Shown one piece after another: positions 50,915 through 58,545 of a stretch of DNA of 64,000 bases. A model generated the notes under the pieces. The model was not told where the DNA came from, searched no databases, and was given only the letters and a program-made list of their open reading frames with translations. The stretch lies in NCBI GenBank assembly GCA_036526255.1, contig DATCYW010000067.1:1-64000 (forward strand). The letters are read 5' to 3'. Position 1 is the first letter of the stretch, and the number at the start of each line of letters is the position of its first letter. Source of the stretch: Malonomonas sp036526255. Its GTDB lineage: Bacteria > Desulfobacterota > Desulfuromonadia > Desulfuromonadales > Geopsychrobacteraceae. The translations under genes were made by a program, and so were the position numbers.

Positions 50915-52291
50915 TTAAACCTCTCGCTGGCCGTGCGGGATGGCCTTTGGCCCGTCGAACAGTTTGGCGTCCTGAATCTGCTTACGCTCGGGCAGGACCA
51001 GAGTGTCCCATGCCTTACAAGCCGGGCAACGACTGAGCCATTCGGCGTGTTTGGCACCACATTGTTCACAAACAAAACCAAGCGAGAGATGGCTATCGAT
51101 ACCAAGCGCCCGCTGGTACTCGACAACCGCCAGATCAACCTTGCGACGCCGACGGTGGGCTTCAGCCAGCAGCAGGTGCAACTGCGGAAATTCGATGCCG
51201 CTGGCTTCGAGATCGCTCAGATGCTGCAGCGCTTCATCGACCATTTCCAGACGCAGACAGAGACGGCCGAGATAAAGCTTGAGCAGTAGATCGCCGCTGT
51301 CGGCCTGCATCTGGCTACGATAGAAGGCGAGCAACGCAGCCGGATCTTCGGCACCGATATACAGATCTTCCAGACGCGACAGAAATACACTCTTCTGCAG
51401 AGCTTTGTAGCCATCCTGATAAACGCGAATAGCATCGGCGTCACGCTTCAACTCACGATGAGCGTCCCCCAGGGTGACCCGGGCCGGAGTAAAGTTGGCC
51501 GCCTGCTTGATCAGGTCCTTACAGGTATCCACCGCTTGCTCAGCATCGCCATTGTTCAGCGCATTGCGGGCCACTTCGTAACGCAGCTGCAGCAGCAGTT
51601 GCTTCTCTGACTCGACCTTGGGACCGGAGGAGGTCAATTTAACAATCTTCTTCTGCAGTGCCAGAGCATCCTGCCAGTTGCCCTGCTCCATCTGCAGGTC
51701 ACGCAGGGCACGCATCGCCTTGCGGTTCTCACCATCGTTCGCCAGCAGTTCCTTGTAAACCACCAGCGACTCTTCGCTGCGACCGGCGCCCTGGAAGGTT
51801 GCGGCCAGCTTGAAAAGGATTTCCAACCCCTTGGGGTCGAGCTTGCGGGCCTGCTGCAGCAGATCAATCGCTTCCTGACTGTTGCCTTCCTGCTCGGCGA
51901 CGCTGGCCAGCGCCAGGTAACCATCGACCCGCTTTGAATCACGGTCGAGGGATTTTCTCAGCAGGGTGCGGGCCTTTTTCAGGTCACCAGCCAGCAGTCT
52001 GGCGACACCGCTGCGGTAGATCGCGCTGACCTCCTCGGCCTTTTTCTGTTTTCTGCCGCCGCGCCAGTGGCCGATGGAATGAACCAGAGAGCTGAAAATG
52101 TGCACACCGTTGCCGAGCAACAGGCCAAGCAAGACTGCGCAGATCAGCGTAATCGCCGTCGGCAGAGTAAAACTCTGCTCGCTGGTCAGAAAAACCGTAA
52201 TATCGCCCGGATTATTCCCCCAGAACACCAGGAATCCGATAGCGAACGCGATAAATACGAACATGAACAGTGCGACAACGATCATGGTCAT
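50915..52291 (-). CDS. LapA-LapB-like fusion protein with TPR repeats and rubredoxin-type metal end
   Basis: The 458-residue product begins with two membrane spans (about 3-24 and 42-66) like LapA (DUF1049), continues with many TPR repeats (about 85-400; GVARLLAGDLKKARTLLRKS and similar), and ends with a metal-binding segment CEQCGAKHAEWLSRCPACKAW like LapB/YciM. In E. coli, LapA and LapB are separate neighbours and LapB controls LPS synthesis by steering LpxC to FtsH. Here both parts appear fused. A role in LPS control is inferred from that similarity. Confidence 0.82.
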   Translation of the reverse strand: MTMIVVALFMFVFIAFAIGFLVFWGNNPGDITVFLTSEQSFTLPTAITLICAVLLGLLLGNGVHIFSSLVHSIGHWRGGRKQKKAEEVSAIYRSGVARLLAGDLKKARTLLRKSLDRDSKRVDGYLALASVAEQEGNSQEAIDLLQQARKLDPKGLEILFKLAATFQGAGRSEESLVVYKELLANDGENRKAMRALRDLQMEQGNWQDALALQKKIVKLTSSGPKVESEKQLLLQLRYEVARNALNNGDAEQAVDTCKDLIKQAANFTPARVTLGDAHRELKRDADAIRVYQDGYKALQKSVFLSRLEDLYIGAEDPAALLAFYRSQMQADSGDLLLKLYLGRLCLRLEMVDEALQHLSDLEASGIEFPQLHLLLAEAHRRRRKVDLAVVEYQRALGIDSHLSLGFVCEQCGAKHAEWLSRCPACKAWDTLVLPERKQIQDAKLFDGPKAIPHGQREV

Positions 52292-52324
52292 CTCCAGGCA
52301 GGCCCGTTCAGGGGCGGTCAGAAT

Positions 52325-52681
52325 TTATGCTTCACCAAATTTTTCGACTTCGGATTTACAATCTACACAATAGCGGGAGAAAGGGCGAACTTCCATGCGG
52401 CGAGTCGGAATTTCTTCCTCGCAGCCGGCACAGAGGCCATAGACCCCCTGATCCATCCGCTCGAGAGCGGCATCGATATCACGCACCCGGCTGCGCTGGG
52501 TTGCGCTCAGATTCATCAGCACTTCCTGATTATAGCTGTTCGACGACATATCGCCAATATCAGGCACACCATCTTTGCCGAGCGACTGAGAGGCGGCATA
52601 GGCCCGCACCGATTCTTCCAGCACTTCCTCGCGCATTTTCAGCAGGTTCTCTCTGATTTCTTGCAACTGTTCTTCATCCAT
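52325..52681 (-). CDS. dksA: DksA/TraR-type zinc finger regulator
   Basis: The 118-residue product has an N-terminal coiled coil (EEQLQEIRENLLKMREEVLEE), an acidic tip region, and a zinc finger with CAGCEEEIPTRRMEVRPFSRYC and VDCK. DksA-type proteins bind RNA polymerase through its secondary channel and act with ppGpp. The coiled-coil tip shows DIGDMSS where E. coli DksA has DxxDxA, so full DksA activity is not assured. AGGAGG precedes the ATG. Confidence 0.87.
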   Translation of the reverse strand: MDEEQLQEIRENLLKMREEVLEESVRAYAASQSLGKDGVPDIGDMSSNSYNQEVLMNLSATQRSRVRDIDAALERMDQGVYGLCAGCEEEIPTRRMEVRPFSRYCVDCKSEVEKFGEA

Positions 52682-52712
52682 CGTGCAACTGCCTCCTAGC
52701 TATACATTGTAT

Positions 52713-53186
52713 TTAGCGGTTGTGATATGGTTCATTACGCAGAATGGTACTACAGCGATAGAGCTGTTCGAGCAGAAACAGCCGCGCCATCTGGTGAGTG
52801 AAAGTCATCTTCGACAGGGAGAGCAGCAGGTCAGCGCGTTGCTTAACAGCGGGATCCAGGCCGTAAGGCCCACCGATCACCAGACACCAGTCACGCCCTC
52901 CGTGCAGCATCTCGACAGCCAACTGTTCTGCCAACTGCTCCGAACCCAAGCTGCGCCCCCGTTCATCAAGGACAATCAGGAACGACTGTTGCGGAATCTT
53001 CTCCAGAATCCGCTCCCCCTCACGTTTCAGCAGGCCGGGGATATCCCCTTTCCGGCCGCCTTTTTCTTCTTTTAACTCACAAACTTCAAACGGGAAATAA
53101 TGCTGCAGCCTTCCGGCGTAGTCGTCTGCGGCCTGCCGCTGCCAGGCCTCGGCAAGCTTGCCGACACAGATCAACCGCAGTTTCAC
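52713..53186 (-). CDS. rlmH: 23S rRNA pseudouridine-1915 N3-methyltransferase
   Basis: RlmH methylates pseudouridine 1915 in helix 69. The 157-residue SPOUT-fold product starts KLRLICVGKLAEAWQ and has FLIVLDERGRSLGSEQLAE, DWCLVIGGPYGLDPAV for cofactor binding, and the C-terminal LLLSLSKMTFTHQMARLFLLEQLYR plus PYHNR. The start is GTG at 53186, overlapping the rsfS stop as GTGA. Longer readings run into rsfS. Confidence 0.95.
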   Translation of the reverse strand: MKLRLICVGKLAEAWQRQAADDYAGRLQHYFPFEVCELKEEKGGRKGDIPGLLKREGERILEKIPQQSFLIVLDERGRSLGSEQLAEQLAVEMLHGGRDWCLVIGGPYGLDPAVKQRADLLLSLSKMTFTHQMARLFLLEQLYRCSTILRNEPYHNR

Positions 53187-53542
53187 CCCGCGTCGACCTG
53201 TGCCAGGGTCACTTCCGGAGCTTCGCTCCACAAGCCCTCAAGATCGTAAAACGCGCGCACCTGCTCTTGAAAGACGTGAATCATCACGCTGCCATAATCG
53301 AGCAGCACCCAGCGCCCCTGGTTCATCCCCTCAATCGCCAGCGGCATTTCCTGATGTTGTTGCTTGAACTCAAGCTTGATATTCTCGGCGATCGCCTGAA
53401 CCTGACGATCTGAGCGACCGGACACCAACAACAGGTAATCGGTCAATGAGGAAAGTTCTTTCACCTCAAGCAGTTTGAGGTTGAAACCTTTTTTGTCGAG
53501 GGCGAATTCAACCGCCTGAAGAGCGAACTCTTTTGCTTGCAA
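53183..53542 (-). CDS. rsfS: Ribosomal silencing factor
   Basis: RsfS binds L14 on the large subunit and blocks subunit joining when nutrients are low. The 119-residue product has the family pattern ALDKKGFNLKLLEVKELSSLTDYLLLVSGRSDRQVQAI, then EGMNQGRWVLLDYGSVMIHVF and FYDLEGLWSEAP. The start is TTG at 53542. It is translationally coupled to rlmH and follows nadD by two bases. Confidence 0.95.
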   Translation of the reverse strand: MQAKEFALQAVEFALDKKGFNLKLLEVKELSSLTDYLLLVSGRSDRQVQAIAENIKLEFKQQHQEMPLAIEGMNQGRWVLLDYGSVMIHVFQEQVRAFYDLEGLWSEAPEVTLAQVDAG

Positions 53543-53544
53543 GG

Positions 53545-54222
53545 TTATTCCTTTTTGTCAGCGCCGGTCGAAGTGACCCGACGATTCAGATAAAGCTGGT
53601 GCTTTTTTATGTACTCGATAACCGCAACCGGAACCAGTCCAGCTACGGATTCACCGGTTACCAACTTTTGACGCACCTCGGTGGAAGAGATATCACAGCT
53701 GGTGTGGGTCACCTCAATCAGCGTAAACCCCGTATCGTGCGTCAGTTTTTTGGAGACGGCATCATAGCAGAAGCGATCTGCGATAGCAACCGGCAGAAGC
53801 TGCTGTAATGTCCCGGAAAAACCGGGGCGCGCCGTCACAACCAGATGGGTCAGTTCGAACAGGCGCGGGTAATCTTTCCATGAAGAAATATCCTGAAAAG
53901 AATCGAGCCCCATGATGAAAAAAAACTGGTGCTGCGGATATTGCCGACGCAACTGCTCGAGGGTTTCGACTGAGTAACTGGTGCCGCCACGCCGCCCTTC
54001 GATATCGCAGGCAGAGAAGTGCGGATAATCGGCCAGCGCGACCTCGACCATCGCCAAGCGCTGCGCAAAGGGGATCTCAGCGGCCAACTGCTTGTGCGGC
54101 GGTCGGCAGGTGGGCAAGAACCACACCTGCTCAAGAGCACAGCCCTTCAATACCTCTTCGGCAATATGCAGGTGCCCGAAGTGAATGGGATTAAAGGTGC
54201 CACCAAGAATGCCGATCCGCAT
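53545..54222 (-). CDS. nadD: Nicotinate-nucleotide adenylyltransferase
   Basis: NadD makes nicotinate adenine dinucleotide in NAD synthesis. The 225-residue product starts RIGILGGTFNPIHFGHLHIAEE, the nucleotidyltransferase HxGH signature, then VWFLPTCRPPHK, YSVETLEQLRRQYP, FIMGLDSFQDISSW and CDISSTEVRQKL. The ATG at 54222 was chosen because it begins the conserved domain; the open frame extends upstream into proA. Confidence 0.95.
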   Translation of the reverse strand: MRIGILGGTFNPIHFGHLHIAEEVLKGCALEQVWFLPTCRPPHKQLAAEIPFAQRLAMVEVALADYPHFSACDIEGRRGGTSYSVETLEQLRRQYPQHQFFFIMGLDSFQDISSWKDYPRLFELTHLVVTARPGFSGTLQQLLPVAIADRFCYDAVSKKLTHDTGFTLIEVTHTSCDISSTEVRQKLVTGESVAGLVPVAVIEYIKKHQLYLNRRVTSTGADKKE

Positions 54223-54233
54223 GGGCCTACCCT

Positions 54234-55490
54234 TCAGCCCCTGATCTGTCCGTTGCCCAGCACGACGAACTTTCTGGTCGTCAGATCCTCCAGCCCCATC
54301 GGTCCGAAGGAGTGCAGCTTGGTGGTTGAGATGCCGATCTCGGCACCGAGCCCCAGCTGATTGCCGTCGGAGAAGCGCGAAGAGGCGTTGACCATCACCA
54401 CGCTTGAATTGATTTCGCGCAGAAAGCGCTGCGACAGGGCATAATCGCTGGTAACGATCACTTCCGTATGCAACGAGCAATAGGTATCGATATGCTCTTT
54501 TGCCTGCTCAAAGCCTTCCACCACCCGCACCGCCAGAATCAGATCCAAATATTCGGCGTGCCAATCCGCCTCGGTCGCCGGAATCAGGTCATCGACAATC
54601 TGCCGGGATTTCTCGCAACCACGCAGCTCGACGCCGTGCTGCCGCATAGCCGCTGTGATCTGCGGCAGAAACTTATCGGCAATATCCTGATGTACCAGCA
54701 GCGTCTCCATGGCGTTACAGACACCGGGGCGCTGAACCTTGGCGTTGAGGCAGATCGCTTCGGCCATCTGCAAATCCGCCGCCGCATCAACATAGGTGTG
54801 ACAGACCCCCTTATAGTGCTTGATGACCGGGATGCGCGAATTTTCTGCAACGAAGCGGATCAACCCTTCGCCGCCGCGCGGTATGATCAAATCGATTTGC
54901 TCCTCCAGCTTGAGCAGCTCGGTCACTGCGTTGCGATCACTGGTAGTCACCACCTGCAGGGCCGCTTTCGGTAGCCCCATCGCAGCAATCGCCTGCTGCA
55001 GGATGGCACCGATCGCACGGTTCGAGTGGATCGCCTCAGAGCCACCACGCAACACCACGGCGTTGCCGCTCTTCAAACAGAGACCTGCGGCATCGGCGGT
55101 GACGTTGGGGCGCGATTCGTAAATGATGCCGATAACCCCAAGCGGAATCCGCTGACGGCCGACCTGAATACCGTTGGGGCGCAGCCACATGCCGGTGACT
55201 TCACCGACCGGATCGGGCAACGCGGCCACTTCACGTAAGCCATCCGCCATCGCTTTGATCCGCTCGGGGTCCAGCGCCAGCCGGTCAACCATCGCCGGAG
55301 CCATCCCCTGTTCGCGGGCAGCCTGCAGATCTTTTTCATTCTCCCGTTGCAATTCGACAGCCGCTGATTCCAGCGCTGCCGCCATACTCAGCAACAGTTC
55401 ATTTTTAACTCCGGACGACAACACGGCCATCTGCCGTGACGCCTGCTGTGCAGCAATCGCCAGTTGTAACATCTCTTCGCGAATATCCAT
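54234..55490 (-). CDS. proA: Gamma-glutamyl phosphate reductase
   Basis: ProA reduces glutamyl-5-phosphate with NADPH in proline synthesis. The 418-residue product has IGIIYESRPNVTADAAGLCLKSGNAVVLRGGSEA, VTELLKLEEQIDLIIPRGGEGLIRF, the catalytic cysteine in NAKVQRPGVCNAMETLLVH, and the C-terminal VNASSRFSDGNQLGLGAEIGIST. Its ATG overlaps the proB stop by one base. Confidence 0.96.
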   Translation of the reverse strand: MDIREEMLQLAIAAQQASRQMAVLSSGVKNELLLSMAAALESAAVELQRENEKDLQAAREQGMAPAMVDRLALDPERIKAMADGLREVAALPDPVGEVTGMWLRPNGIQVGRQRIPLGVIGIIYESRPNVTADAAGLCLKSGNAVVLRGGSEAIHSNRAIGAILQQAIAAMGLPKAALQVVTTSDRNAVTELLKLEEQIDLIIPRGGEGLIRFVAENSRIPVIKHYKGVCHTYVDAAADLQMAEAICLNAKVQRPGVCNAMETLLVHQDIADKFLPQITAAMRQHGVELRGCEKSRQIVDDLIPATEADWHAEYLDLILAVRVVEGFEQAKEHIDTYCSLHTEVIVTSDYALSQRFLREINSSVVMVNASSRFSDGNQLGLGAEIGISTTKLHSFGPMGLEDLTTRKFVVLGNGQIRG

Positions 55491-56632
55491 CAGTCGACCT
55501 CCTCTTCGCCTTCGACGGTCAGGACCAGATCATCCCGGCAGACCACCTCATCGCGATATTTGTAACCAAGTGTCGCTTCAATCTCAACACATTGCTTACC
55601 CATAATCCGCAGGATTTCGGCCAGTGAATAGCTGACCACGCCGCGCGCAAACTCCTTGCCGTGCTGATCGCAGATGCGCACCGCATCACCGCGCTCGAAA
55701 CCACCCTCGACCCCGCAGATCCCCGACGGCAGCAGACTTTTGCCGCGCGCGATCACCGCCTGCTGGCCACCGGCATCGATCAGCAGCTTGCCACGCGGCT
55801 TCTTCGAAAAAGCGATCCAGTGTTTTTTCGCCGTCAGCTTCGACTGGGAAGGCAGAAAATAACTGCCAATCTCATCGCCGGCAAAAATCCGGCTGAGGAT
55901 TTTCGGGCTGCGGCCATTGACGATCAGGGTGCCGACACCGCTTAACGACGCCTTTTTGGCCGCCTTCAACTTGGTCACCATGCCGCCGGTGCCGAGCGTG
56001 CCGACCGCGCTGCTGCCCATCGCCTCAATCTCGGCCGTTACCCGCTCAACGACCGGGATCAGCCGCGCCTGCGGATTTTCGGCCGGATTGCTGTCGTAAA
56101 AGCCATCGACATCAGAAAGAATGATCAGCATGTCCGCTTCGACCAGACTGGTGATCAGCGCCGACAGGTTGTCATTATCGCCGAAGCGGAGCTCCTCGAC
56201 CACCACCGTGTCGTTTTCATTGACGATCGGCGTAACGCCGTACTCAAGCAGGGTCATCATGGTGTTGCGGGCATTCAGATAGCGGCGGCGGTTCGACAGG
56301 TCGTCGCGGGTCAGCAGCACCTGGGCGACATTGTAATTGTGTGCCTGAAAGGTCTCTTTGTACTCACGGATGATGCGGGTCTGACCGATCGCCGCGGCGG
56401 CCTGCTTCTGCGGGATGGTCTGCGGACGACCGACAATCCCGAGCTGCCCTTTGCCAGCGGCAACCGCGCCGGACGAAACGACGATCACTTCAAGACCGCT
56501 GTCGAGCAGACCGCAGACATCTTCGGCGATCGCCGCAACCCGTGCTTCGTCGAGCCCCGCGTCGGTCGAAATCACGCCGCTGCCAATCTTGACGACAACC
56601 CGTTTTACGTGTGAAAGCAGTGCCTTACGCAT
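55490..56632 (-). CDS. proB: Glutamate 5-kinase
   Basis: ProB phosphorylates glutamate, the first and feedback-controlled step of proline synthesis. The 380-residue product has an amino acid kinase domain (VVKIGSGVIS, VIVVSSGAVAAGKGQLG, NENDTVVVEELRFGDND, IILSDVDGFYDSNP, GTGGMVTKLKAA) and a C-terminal PUA domain from about 285 (GKLLIDAGGQQAVIARGKSLLPSG). It lies upstream of proA with a one-base overlap. Confidence 0.96.
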   Translation of the reverse strand: MRKALLSHVKRVVVKIGSGVISTDAGLDEARVAAIAEDVCGLLDSGLEVIVVSSGAVAAGKGQLGIVGRPQTIPQKQAAAAIGQTRIIREYKETFQAHNYNVAQVLLTRDDLSNRRRYLNARNTMMTLLEYGVTPIVNENDTVVVEELRFGDNDNLSALITSLVEADMLIILSDVDGFYDSNPAENPQARLIPVVERVTAEIEAMGSSAVGTLGTGGMVTKLKAAKKASLSGVGTLIVNGRSPKILSRIFAGDEIGSYFLPSQSKLTAKKHWIAFSKKPRGKLLIDAGGQQAVIARGKSLLPSGICGVEGGFERGDAVRICDQHGKEFARGVVSYSLAEILRIMGKQCVEIEATLGYKYRDEVVCRDDLVLTVEGEEEVD

Positions 56633-56685
56633 TCGATCAAACCCCTCATACAGAAATAAAATAACATCTGGCGCTGCGGGCGCCT

Positions 56686-57750
56686 TTAATCCCCTGAGTT
56701 GTCCAGATGCGGAGGAATCCCCATGTCGAGCGGCACAGCCTGCTTCTCACGGCGCTTGTCCAGCTCATCACCGACCGCCCGCACCAGCTCCTTCAGCCCC
56801 TGTCCGGTAACCGCAGAAACCAGGAACACCGGATAACCGAGCGACTCGAAGTGACCGCGCAACTCTTCAGCCTGCTCAACGACTTCGGTGATATCGGCCT
56901 TGGTCATCACCACAATCTGCGGTTTTTTTGCCAGGGTTTCATCGTATTTGTTCAGCTCAGTATTGATCATCTGGAAATTCTCCAGCGGATCGCCCTCCTG
57001 CATACAGGAGAGATCAACCAGATGCAAAAACAGGTCGGTTCGCTCGACGTGGCGCAGAAAGCGGGTCCCGAGACCGTGACCTTCACTGGCCCCCAGAATC
57101 AAACCAGGGATATCGGCCATCACCATGGTCTTGAAGCCACCGTAGGGGACCACGCCGAGATTCGGCACCAGTGTGGTAAAGGGATAATCGGCGACTTTCG
57201 GCCGCGCGGCGGAAACCGAGGAGATCAGCGTCGACTTGCCAGCATTCGGCAGCCCAACCAGCCCGACATCCGCCAGCAGTTTCAGCTCCAGCCGCAACGA
57301 CTTGCTTTCGCCGGCAACGCCCGGCTGGGTATGGCGAGGCGCCCGGTTGGTACTGGTGGCAAAGCGCGCATTGCCACGTCCGCCCTGGCCGCCGGCGATG
57401 AACAACAGTGGTTCGCCCTCTTCAGTCAGATCAGCCAGCAGCTCTCCGGTTTCGTCATCGTAGACCAGCGTCCCCGAGGGCACGCGCAGCTCCAGCGATT
57501 CGCCATTTTTGCCGTGCATGTGCTTGCCGAGACCCGGCATGCCATTTTTGGCCTTGCAGTGGTGCATGTAACGGTAATCGAGCAGAGTGGTCAGAGCGGG
57601 ATCGACGACAAAGTAGACGTCCCCCCCTTTACCACCGTCACCGCCATCCGGGCCGCCCATGGGGATAAACTTTTCCCGCCGGAACGACAGGCAGCCGCGA
57701 CCGCCATCACCGGCCTTGACTTCTATTTTTACCTGATCAACGAACTTCAT
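56686..57750 (-). CDS. obgE: Obg-family GTPase
   Basis: ObgE is a large-subunit assembly GTPase linked to the stringent response. The 354-residue product has the glycine-rich Obg domain (FVDQVKIEVKAGDGGRGCLSF, GGPDGGDGGKGGDVYF), then the G domain with LVGLPNAGKSTLIS, the switch region DYPFTTLVPNLG, ADIPGLILGASEGHGLG and VMTKADI. It lacks the extra acidic tail of E. coli ObgE. It follows rpmA after a terminator. Confidence 0.96.
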   Translation of the reverse strand: MKFVDQVKIEVKAGDGGRGCLSFRREKFIPMGGPDGGDGGKGGDVYFVVDPALTTLLDYRYMHHCKAKNGMPGLGKHMHGKNGESLELRVPSGTLVYDDETGELLADLTEEGEPLLFIAGGQGGRGNARFATSTNRAPRHTQPGVAGESKSLRLELKLLADVGLVGLPNAGKSTLISSVSAARPKVADYPFTTLVPNLGVVPYGGFKTMVMADIPGLILGASEGHGLGTRFLRHVERTDLFLHLVDLSCMQEGDPLENFQMINTELNKYDETLAKKPQIVVMTKADITEVVEQAEELRGHFESLGYPVFLVSAVTGQGLKELVRAVGDELDKRREKQAVPLDMGIPPHLDNSGD

Positions 57751-57799
57751 AACCTATCTTTCCAGGGCAAGCGCAATAACTAAATTCTGATAAAAACTG

Positions 57800-57830
57800 A
57801 AAAACCCGATACCACTATCGCGGTACCGGG
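57800..57830 (-). terminator. Terminator between rpmA and obgE
   Basis: CCCGGTACC and GGTATCGGG form a nine-pair stem with one wobble around an eight-base loop, followed by TTTTT on the minus strand. It should reduce read-through from the L21/L27 genes into obgE. Confidence 0.85.
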
Positions 57831-57858
57831 CTCTTCTGGTTACTTACTGCAAAACTAC

Positions 57859-58113
57859 TCAGTCAGCGTAAACGCTGATCTGCTTACGCCCCTTGGCTTT
57901 GACTTCGAACTTAACGACGCCTTCAACCAGAGCAAACAGGGTGTAGTCTTTGCCGCAACCGACATTGTTGCCCGGGTGGAAAGTGGTGCCGCGCTGGCGG
58001 ACCAGAATCGAACCGGCGGTCACTTCCTGACCTCCGAAACGTTTCACACCAAGACGTTTGCCCGCACTGTCGCGACCATTTCTAGAGCTACCGGCGGCTT
58101 TTTTATGTGCCAT
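57859..58113 (-). CDS. rpmA: 50S ribosomal protein L27
   Basis: The 84-residue product has the L27 pattern AHKKAAGSSRNGRDSAGKRLGVKRFGG, then GSILVRQRGTTFHPG and VGCGKDYTLFALVEGVVKF. The N-terminus (MAHKKAAG) has no removable extension of the Staphylococcus type. It follows rplU after 11 bases. Confidence 0.98.
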   Translation of the reverse strand: MAHKKAAGSSRNGRDSAGKRLGVKRFGGQEVTAGSILVRQRGTTFHPGNNVGCGKDYTLFALVEGVVKFEVKAKGRKQISVYAD

Positions 58114-58124
58114 GAGTCGTCTCC

Positions 58125-58433
58125 TTAAGCTTCAATTGCCGCGACTTTAAGTCGGGTAATAGGTTGGCGGTGGCCGAATTTCTTACGATACCCTTTGCGT
58201 CGCTTGGATTTAAAGACAAGAATCTTCGTGTCTTTTTCCTGACCGACAATCTGTGCCTTTACTTTGGCACCTGGTACGAGAGGTGTTCCGAGTTTAACCT
58301 CTACGCCACCGACCATGAGGACTTGGTCGAGTTCGACAGTCTCACCGACTGCGCCCTCGATCTTTTCGACCTTGAGCAGGTCGCCTTCGGAAACTTTGTA
58401 CTGTTTTCCCCCGGTCTTGATCACCGCATACAT
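58125..58433 (-). CDS. rplU: 50S ribosomal protein L21
   Basis: The 102-residue product has the L21 pattern MYAVIKTGGKQYKVSEGDLL, LMVGGVEVKLGTP, VKAQIVGQEKDTKILVFKSK and the basic end RRKGYRKKFGHRQPITRLKV. It is the first gene of the rplU-rpmA unit behind a strong promoter. Confidence 0.98.
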   Translation of the reverse strand: MYAVIKTGGKQYKVSEGDLLKVEKIEGAVGETVELDQVLMVGGVEVKLGTPLVPGAKVKAQIVGQEKDTKILVFKSKRRKGYRKKFGHRQPITRLKVAAIEA

Positions 58434-58497
58434 GTTGAGTTTCTCCTATCTTCGAAAACTGAAAACCACAGGCGCAGGGATTGCGCTGCAACGCGGG

Positions 58498-58526
58498 ACT
58501 ATAGCGGCAGAAAACGACCGTGTCAA
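58498..58526 (-). promoter_or_regulatory. Strong sigma-70 promoter for rplU-rpmA
   Basis: The minus strand has TTGACA (58526-58521) and TATAGT (58503-58498) exactly 17 bases apart, about 65 bases before rplU. This is the closest match to consensus in the window, as expected for ribosomal genes. Confidence 0.85.
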
Positions 58527-58545
58527 GCGCAAATCCTGCCCTTTT

